Below, one piece after another: positions 51,221-59,511 of a stretch of 64,000 nt of DNA. The DNA lies in assembly GCA_034428395.1 (NCBI GenBank), contig DAOUHX010000337.1, positions 34,009-98,008 of the forward strand, read 5' to 3'. Position numbers and translations under genes: made by a program. Position 1 is the first letter of the stretch. Each line of letters opens with the position of its first letter. The DNA is from Bin5 sp034428395. GTDB lineage: Bacteria > Chloroflexota > Anaerolineae > Caldilineales > Caldilineaceae. The notes beneath the pieces were generated by a model that worked only from the letters and a program-made list of their open reading frames with translations, ran no database searches and had not been told where the DNA came from.

Positions 51221-52597
51221 ATGAACGTAGTCGATCTGATCACAAAGAAACGGGATGGCGGCGAGCACAGCGGGGACGAGCTGCGCTTCCTGATTGAGGG
51301 CGTGGTCGAGGGCGAGATCCCGGATTATCAGTTGGCCGCGTGGGCGATGGCCGTTTACTTTCGGGGGATGACGCCGGCGGAGGCGACGGCGCTGACGCAG
51401 GCGATGGCTGCCAGCGGGGAGATGCTCGACCTGCAGGGGCTTGCGCCGGCCGGGCAGCTTATTGTTGACAAACATTCGAGCGGAGGCGTGGGCGACAAGA
51501 CGACGCTGGCTGTTGGGCCTATCGTGGCGGCGTGCGGGCTGCCGGTCGGCAAGATGAGCGGGCGGGGTCTCAGCTTTTCGGGGGGAACGATCGACAAGCT
51601 GGAGGGCATACCGGGCTGGAGCGCGAGCTTGAGCATGGCGCAGTTCCGGCGCCAACTACGGGAAGTAGGGCTGGTGGTGGCTGCGCAGACGGCGGCGCTG
51701 GCGCCTGCGGACCAGCGGCTCTACGCGTTACGGGACGTAACGGGCACGGTCCCCAGTTTGCCGCTGATTGCCGGGAGCATCATGAGCAAGAAGCTGGCGG
51801 CGGGCGCGGACGGCATCGTGCTGGACGTAAAGTGCGGACGCGGGGCGTTCATGGAAACCCACTCCCAGGCCAGGGAGCTGGCAGGGCTGATGGTCTCGAT
51901 CGGCCGCGGCGCCGGGCGGGGCGTGACGGCGCTGATAACGGCGATGGAGCAGCCACTGGGGCGGGCCGTGGGAAACATCCTGGAGGTACGGGAAGCGATC
52001 GACGCGCTTCACGGCAGGGGGCCAGAGGATTTCCAAGAGTTGACTGAGGCGGTGGCGATCGAGATGCTGTTGCTGGGCGATGCGGCGTTGCGCAGGGTGC
52101 AGAAAGATAGCGGCAAAGAGGCTGCGCTGGCTGCGGCCGGCGGCAGAGTGAAGAGGGCTATCGATTCCGGGGCGGCGTTCGCAAAATTCGTCGAATTCGT
52201 GGTTGCCCAAGGCGGAGACGAAAGAAGTGTGGTTGAGCCGGGGCGGCTGGCGGCCGCCCCCGTCGTATTGGAAGTGCGGGCAGAGAGGTCGGGTGTTGTT
52301 GGCGCCCTGGATGCACGCGCAGTCGGAATGGCGGTAGTCGGGCTAGGCGGAGGCAGGCAGAGAAAGGGAGACGCGATCGACCACAGAGTGGGCGTGGTCG
52401 CGACGGCCAAGGTGGGGGAGCAGGTCGGTGGCGGGGACCTGCTGCTAACGGTACACGCTGCGGATAGTAAGTCTGCTAATGTCGCGGCCGCGCAGCTCAG
52501 GCGGTCGTATACGATTGTCGATGAGGTGGACTTTTCGCCCGACGGGGAGCCTGGTTCGCTCGGATCGCCTGTTGTGCTGGAGCGAATTACCAGCTGA
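51221..52597 (+). CDS. pdp: Pyrimidine-nucleoside / thymidine phosphorylase
   Basis: 458 residues, family with KHSSGGVGDKTTL (84-96) for phosphate binding and DKLEGIPG, SIMSKKLAAGADGIVLDVK for nucleoside and domain closure. The C-terminal quarter has the lid (VELGGGR-like VVGLGGGRQRKGDAIDHRVG). It splits pyrimidine nucleosides with phosphate to base and (deoxy)ribose-1-phosphate. ATG 51221 is chosen; an in-frame upstream TTG is possible. Its 3' end overlaps the 3' end of the convergent GT4 gene by 11 bases. May salvage nucleosides taken up by the importer at 1-6 kb. Confidence 0.92.
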   Translation: MNVVDLITKKRDGGEHSGDELRFLIEGVVEGEIPDYQLAAWAMAVYFRGMTPAEATALTQAMAASGEMLDLQGLAPAGQLIVDKHSSGGVGDKTTLAVGPIVAACGLPVGKMSGRGLSFSGGTIDKLEGIPGWSASLSMAQFRRQLREVGLVVAAQTAALAPADQRLYALRDVTGTVPSLPLIAGSIMSKKLAAGADGIVLDVKCGRGAFMETHSQARELAGLMVSIGRGAGRGVTALITAMEQPLGRAVGNILEVREAIDALHGRGPEDFQELTEAVAIEMLLLGDAALRRVQKDSGKEAALAAAGGRVKRAIDSGAAFAKFVEFVVAQGGDERSVVEPGRLAAAPVVLEVRAERSGVVGALDARAVGMAVVGLGGGRQRKGDAIDHRVGVVATAKVGEQVGGGDLLLTVHAADSKSANVAAAQLRRSYTIVDEVDFSPDGEPGSLGSPVVLERITS

Positions 52598-53795
52598 GGC
52601 CTTGTCGCTGGGCAAGTACGGCTGTGTAGGTATCCAAGGTCGAGGCGGCGATGATGTGCCAGTCGTAGGAGCGAATGACTTCCTGCAGACCGCGCGCCCG
52701 CATCGCCTGGGCCTGGACGGGGTCGGAAAAGAGTTGTTCGACTGCCCAGACGATGCTATCGGGGTCACCGGCAACAGAGGTAAGGCCGGTGCGGTGGTGA
52801 TCGACGACTTCTCCCAGTCCACCGACATCGCTGGCGATCACGTTGCAGCCGGCGGCCATTGCCTCGAGGGCGACGATGCCGAACGGTTCATAGAGGCTGG
52901 GGAAGACGGCTGCGTCGACGGCGCGATAGAGGCAGTTTCGGGTTTCGCTGTCGATGAATCCCAGAAGTTCGACCGCCTCTCCGATTTGCAGTTCGTCGAC
53001 GAGAGGCTGCATTTGTTCGCTGTTTCTGCCGGCCACGAGCAGGCGCAGGTCGGGGTAGTTCCAGCGCAGAGGCGGGAGCGCGCGCAGAAGTACCTGCACA
53101 CCCTTTTCGGGGGTGATTCGCCCGACAAAGAAGAGGAGTTTTTCGCCGTTGGGTGCGTAACGGGCGCGTAGTTCCTGGATGCGCTCTTCTGAGCAGGCCC
53201 GAAAGGGCGAGATATCGACGCCGTTGGGGATCAGCGTAACTTTGTCAAGAGGTACGTCGAAGTACTGGCCCAGTTCACCGGCCATGTAAGTGCTGCAAAC
53301 GATGATGCGCCAGGCTTCGTAGCAGACCTGCCACTCCAGCTGGTTGATCCGGTGGCTGGTCTCGTTGGGCACGTGGGAGTGGTGGCGGCCGCGTTCGGTG
53401 GCGTGGATGGTGACAATGAGGGGGACTCTCCATTCGTGCTTCAGTTCGATGCCGGCGGAGGCGGTCAGCCATTCGTGAACGTGGACGAGATCGTAAGGGG
53501 CAAGATTGTGCAATTCGCGGGCTTTCGACTCGAGATAGCGATTGTTGTCGATGACGCTATTGAAAAGATCCAGAGGATTGATGGTAGGCGTTTCGACACG
53601 ATAGATGGTCACGTTATCGGAAAGGTGTTCGGTGTCGGGCGCGCTGCCACTGTGGGGGGTCAAAAGGTCGAGATGGATGGGAGAGCCGCTTCGGGCGGCG
53701 ACGTCGACAAAGGCTTGTACGAACTCGGCTACGTGCTTCCCGATGCCGCCGACGACATTTGGTGGGTACTCCCAGGAGATTACGAGAAGACGCAT
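52587..53795 (-). CDS. GT4-type glycosyltransferase (starch-synthase-like fold)
   Basis: 402 residues, GT-B fold. MRLLVISWEYPPNVVGGIGKHV (outlined) with the glycine-rich acceptor loop, PYDLVHVHEWLTA, and in the C-terminal lobe LLFFVGRITPEKGVQVLL, VFPSLYEPFGIVALEAMAAG (E-x7-E retaining-GT motif) and ASDVGGLGEVV. Similar to GlgA-type and mannosyl/glucosyl transferases. The substrate is not evident. No signal peptide. Followed downstream by the nucleoside phosphorylase on the other strand. Confidence 0.9.
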   Translation of the reverse strand: MRLLVISWEYPPNVVGGIGKHVAEFVQAFVDVAARSGSPIHLDLLTPHSGSAPDTEHLSDNVTIYRVETPTINPLDLFNSVIDNNRYLESKARELHNLAPYDLVHVHEWLTASAGIELKHEWRVPLIVTIHATERGRHHSHVPNETSHRINQLEWQVCYEAWRIIVCSTYMAGELGQYFDVPLDKVTLIPNGVDISPFRACSEERIQELRARYAPNGEKLLFFVGRITPEKGVQVLLRALPPLRWNYPDLRLLVAGRNSEQMQPLVDELQIGEAVELLGFIDSETRNCLYRAVDAAVFPSLYEPFGIVALEAMAAGCNVIASDVGGLGEVVDHHRTGLTSVAGDPDSIVWAVEQLFSDPVQAQAMRARGLQEVIRSYDWHIIAASTLDTYTAVLAQRQGLSW

Positions 53796-53862
53796 TGTGA
53801 ACTCTTCGAGACCGCAAATTGGGTACCAGGTTGGTCAAGCGGCTGCACGGGCCCAGCAGGAA

Positions 53863-54888
53863 TCAGGGCAACGGGACGAATTCTACAAGATGGCTGCTTC
53901 CATCGTGATCAAGTTTGAAGATCGCGAGCTTCGGCGTGTCTGACGATCTTGCGATTCCGGCGATCTGCTCCAGGGCGTGCTTCGTGGCGAGGTAGACGGC
54001 AAACGCCGTGGGCGATGACGGCTGACGACTGGCCTTCCACTCCGAGAGTTGGTCTTCGCTGACGCTGCCATCGAGGACAATTCCCCAAAAGACTGGGCCG
54101 ATCGTTTCCTCACCCAGATACTCCGACAACAAGAGAGAGAAGACTGGATCGCCGCCGATGCCCGTCGTCCAGAAAGGGACTGTAGGGTCGTAGGTGCGAA
54201 GGCGGGTCAGGAAGGCTGCGCCCGCGCGCGCGTCACCCCGCCAGAACACACCATCGAATTGGGAGGCAGAATTTCCACTTGCGGCGACGGTTGAATTGCC
54301 GTCAGAGGAGAGGTCGGGCCAGCGGGTATCGGGGCCGGCCTGCAAAATGTGGAGGCCGTCGATCTGTGAGAGGATGGCGGCGAACAGGGCCTGCTCCTTG
54401 TCCGGCGTGCGAGGGGCAAGGGGAAGATGCCAGTCGACTCCAGAGGCGGCGATGAGTTCTGCGGCAGCGGCAACCTGCGGCGATTGCAGAGGGCCGATAA
54501 CGGCTACGACGCTGTCATCTCGCAAGAGTTTGGCGGCTGCGCGACTGGCTTGTTCCGGGTCGGCGGCCGTGTCAAGCGCGAGCGGCAAGACTTCGACATT
54601 GTGCGGCTGATGGTCTGCCAAGGCGGAGCGCATAGCGGCCAAGGCTTGATAACCACTTTGGCGGTATAGTCCTTCGAATGGCGCCAGGAGGCCGATCTTC
54701 ACGACGGGGCGGGTGGAGGTGCAGGCAGAAAGAAGCAGGAGGAAGACCAGGCAGGAGCAGGCAGCGGCAACGTAAGCCGGTCTGGATACGCTGGAACTGC
54801 CGGCTGACAGTGTCTGGGCAGACGGGGAGGAGGAAATTGTCTTGTTCAGTCGCCGCAGCAGAAGGCGGCCGGGATCATTCGACAACAA
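53863..54888 (-). CDS. Lipoprotein with type 1 periplasmic-binding-protein fold
   Basis: 341 residues with start at TTG 54888 (GGCGG upstream; a second in-frame TTG at 54912). Hydrophobic segment CSCLVFLLLLSAC gives a lipobox. The mature domain follows the LivJ-type pattern (KIGLLAPFEGLYRQSGYQAL, AVIGPLQSPQVAAAAELIAA, FWTTGIGGDPVFSL, and a late VYLATKHALEQIAGIA). No ABC permease or ATPase lies beside it; instead it follows mltG in the same operon. In proteobacteria, LpoA has a comparable fold and activates peptidoglycan synthases, so a cell-wall regulator is one possibility, branched-chain amino-acid sensing another. Confidence 0.75.
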   Translation of the reverse strand: MLSNDPGRLLLRRLNKTISSSPSAQTLSAGSSSVSRPAYVAAACSCLVFLLLLSACTSTRPVVKIGLLAPFEGLYRQSGYQALAAMRSALADHQPHNVEVLPLALDTAADPEQASRAAAKLLRDDSVVAVIGPLQSPQVAAAAELIAASGVDWHLPLAPRTPDKEQALFAAILSQIDGLHILQAGPDTRWPDLSSDGNSTVAASGNSASQFDGVFWRGDARAGAAFLTRLRTYDPTVPFWTTGIGGDPVFSLLLSEYLGEETIGPVFWGIVLDGSVSEDQLSEWKASRQPSSPTAFAVYLATKHALEQIAGIARSSDTPKLAIFKLDHDGSSHLVEFVPLP

Positions 54889-54913
54889 TCTACCGCCGTT
54901 TGGAGCTGCCAAT

Positions 54914-56230
54914 CTAGGGCTGGTAGCCGTAGATGGAAAGGTTTTGCTCGTGCTCTGCCAGCGTTTGCGCGAAGACGTGGCGACCGTCTTCGCCGGTGGC
55001 CAGGAAAAAGCAGTAGAGCGTCTGTTCAGGATTCCTGGTCGCATCGATTGCGAGCAGGCCGGGGCTGGCGATGGGGCCGGGCGGAAGCCCCGGATGGAGG
55101 TAAGTATTGTAGGAACTCTGCACCTGTGCGTACTCTTCGATGGTCTGCGGCTTCCACCACCAGTCGCCGGTCGTGCCTTTTGCATATTGGACGGTTGGGT
55201 CGGCCTGCAGGTAGCGGCCGCCCACATCGGGGCAGGCGCTGTTAAGCCGATTGAGATAGACGCTGGCGATCAGCGGACGTTCGTCCTCCTGAACAGCCTC
55301 CCTTTCGACGATGGAGGCCAGGGTGATCAGGTTGTAGTCGCTGAGGCCGCTGGTGCCACCGACCAGGCCACTGGTTCCGACGCGATTCTCAAAATTGTCC
55401 AACATGGAGGCGAGCACAATTTCCGGCCCGCTGACGTTGACTGGGAATCTGTATGTGTCAGGGAAGAGGTAGCCTTCGAGCGACGCACCGTTGGGGAGCT
55501 TTTGGAGAAAGTCGTATTGGGAAAAGAGGGTGAGGCCCTGAGGCTGGCGGACGGCAGTGAGGAATCGTTCGCCGTCGATGACAAAGTTTTCGGCCAGGCG
55601 TTCGGCGATCTCTTCGGCGCGGAAGCCTTCGGGAATGGTGACGACAACTTCTTCGAAGCGGGCTTGTTGCAGCTCTTGTGCGATTTCCGGGATGGTCATC
55701 GAATCAGCCAGCATGAAGTTTCCTGCTTCGATGTTACGGTCGAGGCCGTTCACGCGTAGGTAGAGATTGAAGAGTTCGGCGTCGCGAATAAAGCCGGCGG
55801 CGGCAAGGCGGGCTGAGATGAAGCGTGCCGGTTCGCCGAGATTGATTGTGAATGGACGCGGCCGAGGGTCGGTTCCGGCGGGAATCTGCAATTGATCCTC
55901 ATTCAGGCGCAGATTCAGGGCCAGGATGCGGGCCTCGATGTTTTCAGGGGTCAGCGCATCTTCGCCGCGGTCGGGATCGATGAGGGCTTCGGACTGTTGT
56001 TCGACTGCGAGGAACTGCTCGGTCAGGTGGGCGTACGCCACGCTTCCTACGCCCAAGAGTACAGCAAGGACCATGACCAGAAAACCGACCCGGATCAGGT
56101 TGAAGAGGGCCGATTCCCACCTAATCTGTCTTTGTTTACGGCGAGCGGTCGTTTGCTTTGACACAATAGAACGCCCATGAAGTTGGGCTGGCTGGAGGAC
56201 TGCACCATACGAGTGGGACGCCGTGGCCAT
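54914..56230 (-). CDS. mltG: Endolytic murein transglycosylase MltG
   Basis: 438 residues with ATG 56230 (the start could be GTG 56164, which fits the membrane helix better). One membrane helix near residues 48-72 (LFNLIRVGFLVMVLAVLLGV), then a LysM-like region and the YceG domain: catalytic Glu in LASIVEREAVQEDERPLIAS, VYLNRLN, LQADPTVQYAKG, YNTYLHPGLPPGPIASPG and LYCFFLATGEDGRHVF. It cuts nascent glycan strands and helps set their length. The PBP-fold lipoprotein gene follows directly. Confidence 0.95.
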   Translation of the reverse strand: MATASHSYGAVLQPAQLHGRSIVSKQTTARRKQRQIRWESALFNLIRVGFLVMVLAVLLGVGSVAYAHLTEQFLAVEQQSEALIDPDRGEDALTPENIEARILALNLRLNEDQLQIPAGTDPRPRPFTINLGEPARFISARLAAAGFIRDAELFNLYLRVNGLDRNIEAGNFMLADSMTIPEIAQELQQARFEEVVVTIPEGFRAEEIAERLAENFVIDGERFLTAVRQPQGLTLFSQYDFLQKLPNGASLEGYLFPDTYRFPVNVSGPEIVLASMLDNFENRVGTSGLVGGTSGLSDYNLITLASIVEREAVQEDERPLIASVYLNRLNSACPDVGGRYLQADPTVQYAKGTTGDWWWKPQTIEEYAQVQSSYNTYLHPGLPPGPIASPGLLAIDATRNPEQTLYCFFLATGEDGRHVFAQTLAEHEQNLSIYGYQP

Positions 56231-56397
56231 TGTATCACTTTGGTGATGGAGAACCAACGCAAGCGGGGGCTGTAATGGTTCCGCGGGGGACGGGGGCGTA
56301 TTCTCCCGGATACTTTGGTCAGTCTGTGATCTTCTGCTATGCTTGGCTCAATTCTACGTGATTCATCTCAGTTGACTTACGTGAGAACAGCAGATTC

Positions 56398-57897
56398 ATG
56401 GACGATTCCTATCTCTGGCATTTGACAGCCAGCGGTCTCGCCTTTCTTGTACCCGCAGGCCTGTTACTGGTTGCCGCGAGCGGACTGCGACCGCAGCGGG
56501 CATGGGACGCAGCGCTGGGTGGACTGGCGGCTTTTTGCCTGGGATGCGTGGGATACTGGGCAGTGGGGTTTGCGTTTCAGTTTGGAAGCGTGGGATTTCT
56601 CTACAGCGAGAATCCGGAACTTGCCGGGCTTGTGCGGGGATGGATTCCTCTGCCCGAGGGATGGGGAATCGGTTGGATTGCGGCAGGGCTGGAGGGGTGG
56701 TTTCTGACTGGACCGGCGGCGACTCCTGCGGCGCTTGGCCTGTTTGTGGCGCATGCGCCATGGGCGATGTCCGCGGCGATGCTGCCGGTTGTGGCGCTTC
56801 GGGGCCGCGCGCCGATGGTTGCGACCCTGTTCGTCGCGCTGCTGGTCGGCGGGTTTGTCTATCCGCTGGCGGGGAACTGGATTCAGGGGGGCGGATGGCT
56901 GGGAGGATTGGGCCGGAACCTCGGACTCGGGCACGGGATGGTCGATTTTGGGGGCGCGGGCTCTGTTTTTCTCGTGGCCGCGTCGGCAACGATGGCTGCA
57001 CTGCTGGTTTGGGTCCCTGCCCGCAGGCCGCAGGAACTGACCGACCCGGAACTTCCGCCGGTCCATTTGCCGCTGCTGGCTGTTACCGGCGCACTGTTTG
57101 TCATGGTCGGCGTGTTGGGGTGGGTATGGGCGAGCCCCGTGCAGCAGCTGGCTATTGATCGGTTCACAGGGATGCGTACGGCGGTCAACGGCCTGCTCTA
57201 TGCCGCAGGGGGCGTTACGATTCCTCTGCTCTATACGTGGTTCGTTAACGGGACGAACGATCCTGGAATGAGTGCGCGGGGGCTGGTGGCGGGTGTGGTC
57301 GCTGGATTGGCGGTCGGCCCACTTGGCGGTCCTGCGGCCGCGCTGGTGATCGGCTTGCTGGCCGGGGGAAGCGTGCCATTCATCACTTTTGCCCTGAACA
57401 GGGTGTTCCGCCTGGATGACAGCGCCGGCGTTGTCGCCGCGACTGGATTGCCGGCGGCGATCGGACTCCTGTGCGTGGGCATTTTCGCTGACGGAGCGGC
57501 GGGCGCGGGATGGCAGCAGATCGGGGCGGAGAGTTATCTTGGTGTTACGGGCCAGGGGGTTACGGGTCTGTTGGCAGCGCGGGGTTTCCAGAGCGATTTT
57601 CCGGGTCAGATCCAGGCACAGGTCATCGGCATCGCGGGTCTGAGCTTATGGGGATTCTTCTGCGCGAGTCTGATCTGCGCCCCTTTGGGTATTGTGTTCA
57701 AGGGCATCGAGCGGGCGATGCAGGACGGGGAGCCTGTAGTCGAACAGCCCGCTGTGAAAGAGCAGCCGCGGCGCGAAAGGTCCCGTCCCTGGAGGGAAGC
57801 CGCGCCGCAGGCTCCAAGTGAAGGCGGATCGATCGCGCAAGAGATGGCTGCGCCGAGAGTCGCGGAGATGGCTGCGGACGAACCGCGTTTTTCGTAG
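56398..57897 (+). CDS. Amt/Rh-family membrane protein lacking the twin histidines
   Basis: 499 residues, eleven or so membrane helices with a charged C-terminal tail of about 65 residues (QPRRERSRPWREAAPQAPS). Amt landmarks: WAVGFAFQFG, HGMVDFGGAGSVFLVAA (179-195) and FRLDDSAGVVAATGLPA (337-353). In AmtB the pore histidines fall eight residues after the Asp of VDF and nine after the first Asp of DDS; here those positions are Phe191 and Thr349. The canonical ammonium transport site is therefore missing, and it may be a sensor or carry another small molecule. It is convergent with thpR (two-base gap). Confidence 0.82.
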   Translation: MDDSYLWHLTASGLAFLVPAGLLLVAASGLRPQRAWDAALGGLAAFCLGCVGYWAVGFAFQFGSVGFLYSENPELAGLVRGWIPLPEGWGIGWIAAGLEGWFLTGPAATPAALGLFVAHAPWAMSAAMLPVVALRGRAPMVATLFVALLVGGFVYPLAGNWIQGGGWLGGLGRNLGLGHGMVDFGGAGSVFLVAASATMAALLVWVPARRPQELTDPELPPVHLPLLAVTGALFVMVGVLGWVWASPVQQLAIDRFTGMRTAVNGLLYAAGGVTIPLLYTWFVNGTNDPGMSARGLVAGVVAGLAVGPLGGPAAALVIGLLAGGSVPFITFALNRVFRLDDSAGVVAATGLPAAIGLLCVGIFADGAAGAGWQQIGAESYLGVTGQGVTGLLAARGFQSDFPGQIQAQVIGIAGLSLWGFFCASLICAPLGIVFKGIERAMQDGEPVVEQPAVKEQPRRERSRPWREAAPQAPSEGGSIAQEMAAPRVAEMAADEPRFS

Positions 57898-57899
57898 GG

Positions 57900-58508
57900 C
57901 TATTGCGAATCGACATGCAATGGGCAGCGGGCCAAAGTGGAGTATTGCGGTCCGCCTCCTCCCAACACGCTGCGAATAAAGTAGAGGTCGCGCACGCTCC
58001 AGTGGTACTCCAACTGGGGCGTTTCTTCTGTAGCCGCCCGACGTAACTGCTCTGCCGCCCTGCGTATCGCCGAGCGGGGGGCGTTACGCCTGGTGCGCGC
58101 CAGTGTGACATGAGGCGAAAAGAGTTGATTGACGGCGTCAAAGCCCATACGACAGGCCAGGGATTCAACGTCTGATTGGACGGCACGCAGGGCGGCCGCG
58201 TCACCTTCAATCCCCACCCACACGACGCGCAGGTTTTTCCACGAGCGAAAGCATCCGAGCCGGGAAAGCGAGAGCTTGAACGGTCGGTGCGCGGCCGCGA
58301 GGCCGGCCAGACCGTCGCGAATGTGCCGACTTTGCTGCGTTTGTGTTTCGCCCAGAAAGCGCAGGGTCAGATGAAGATTGTCGGTGTTGGTCCAGCGCAA
58401 GACGGGCGGGAGATCGTGCCCTGCCAGAAGGTCGCGCAGACGCTGCTGTTCGCTTCGTAGCACCTGTTTCACTCCGGGTGGAATCTCAATCGCGATGAAA
58501 GTGCGCAT
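57900..58508 (-). CDS. thpR: RNA 2',3'-cyclic phosphodiesterase (LigT/ThpR family)
   Basis: 202 residues. The two H-x-T motifs of the 2H phosphoesterases are intact: HLTL (46-49) and HVTL (133-136). Starts MRTFIAIEIP, the standard family opening, at ATG 58508; the longer frame upstream has no homology. It opens 2',3'-cyclic phosphates in RNA. Convergent with the Amt-like gene and followed upstream by the SCO1 gene. Confidence 0.94.
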   Translation of the reverse strand: MRTFIAIEIPPGVKQVLRSEQQRLRDLLAGHDLPPVLRWTNTDNLHLTLRFLGETQTQQSRHIRDGLAGLAAAHRPFKLSLSRLGCFRSWKNLRVVWVGIEGDAAALRAVQSDVESLACRMGFDAVNQLFSPHVTLARTRRNAPRSAIRRAAEQLRRAATEETPQLEYHWSVRDLYFIRSVLGGGGPQYSTLARCPLHVDSQ

Positions 58509-58552
58509 CGACGTTTGGTTGGTAGGAAGGCCGGCAATATGGACTGTGAAAC

Positions 58553-59233
58553 TCAGCGCAGCAAGGCCTTCAGGTCGGCGGTCAGCTCCTCCGCGGTCGC
58601 CTCGGCGCTGAAGAGCCCCAGCCAATTGCCCTTGCGGTCGATGAGGAAGACGCGGGAGGTATGGTCAAGCAGATAGTAGTCATCGGCCAGGCTGCTGCCT
58701 TTCGGGGGTTCGACAAAGAGGCCATAGGCCGGTTTGAGTACGTCCAGGGCTGTTTCGGGGACGTATACGCCGTAGAACTGAGGATGAAAGGCCTTGACGT
58801 AAGGCTCGATGCGGGCAAGGTTGTCGCGCAGGGGGTCGATTGTGACGAAAACAAGCTGCAGGCCGGCGGCGAGGGCGGGGGCATCCCTGGCCAAGGCCCG
58901 TTTGGCCTCTGCCAGCTCCATCATTGTCAGGGGGCATATGTCGGGGCAAAAGGTGTAGCCGAAGAACAGGAGGACAGGGCCGCCCTTGAGTTGGGAGAGT
59001 TCGAAGGGTGTGCCGTCGTAGTTCTGGCCGCGAATCTCCGGGGCCGGCTCAGCATCCTCGAAGACCGTGGCGGTGAATTGATGCTGGCGACAGGCCGAAG
59101 TTGTCAGCAGCAGGACGGCCAGGAACGCGCCCAACTTCAAGCGAATCCGGGGCGAAACCGGGAATGCGGAGCGCTTCAACGTCGCCGTTTTGGGTCGGTC
59201 AATGACGATTCTCGCGGCCTGCGGACACCGCAT
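58553..59233 (-). CDS. SCO1/SenC copper chaperone lipoprotein
   Basis: 226 residues from ATG 59233 (GAGGA eight bases upstream). Signal peptide with lipobox ending LLTTSAC (Cys48). Thioredoxin-like domain with the copper motif C96-x3-C100 (FCPDICP) and a distal His in LLDHTSRVFLID, both required for copper binding to CuA of cytochrome oxidase. GGPVLLFFGYTFCPDICPLT (outlined) matches the family. It works with the CtaG-like protein at 41-42 kb. 44 bases separate it from thpR. Confidence 0.93.
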   Translation of the reverse strand: MRCPQAARIVIDRPKTATLKRSAFPVSPRIRLKLGAFLAVLLLTTSACRQHQFTATVFEDAEPAPEIRGQNYDGTPFELSQLKGGPVLLFFGYTFCPDICPLTMMELAEAKRALARDAPALAAGLQLVFVTIDPLRDNLARIEPYVKAFHPQFYGVYVPETALDVLKPAYGLFVEPPKGSSLADDYYLLDHTSRVFLIDRKGNWLGLFSAEATAEELTADLKALLR

Positions 59234-59414
59234 TGTTGCGTCCTCACAAATAGACCAGGGCGAGCCCGAGCAGTCCGGACTGTTGGGTCGCACTGCGCTC
59301 AGTCCAATGGCCGCCATTCTATCATAGACTGTTTTGGCATTGACAGGAGGGGCAAGGCGCCCTGTCTTTGTGGAAGAACTGGCAGTTCCTGGATTTCCGA
59401 ATATCTCAGTAAAA

Positions 59415-59443
59415 TTGACGTAAGCACTTGCGCGTGCTAGTGT
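59415..59443 (+). promoter_or_regulatory. Promoter of glyA with internal palindrome
   Basis: TTGACG (59415-59420), 17-base spacer, TAGTGT (59438-59443). The spacer contains AGCAC-N6-GTGCT (59423-59438), a palindrome in a position where a repressor would block RNA polymerase. The expected start is near 59450, about 60 bases before glyA. Confidence 0.6.
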
Positions 59444-59511
59444 AAATCGTTGGCGCGGCAGGCATCGTGGCCGGTCGCGGACTGCATGGACGGAATGAGG
59501 AGGGTGCAGCG

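Noticed and set aside
59444..59511. Glycine or folate riboswitch before glyA
   Set aside because: The predicted leader is only about 60 bases, too short for these aptamers.
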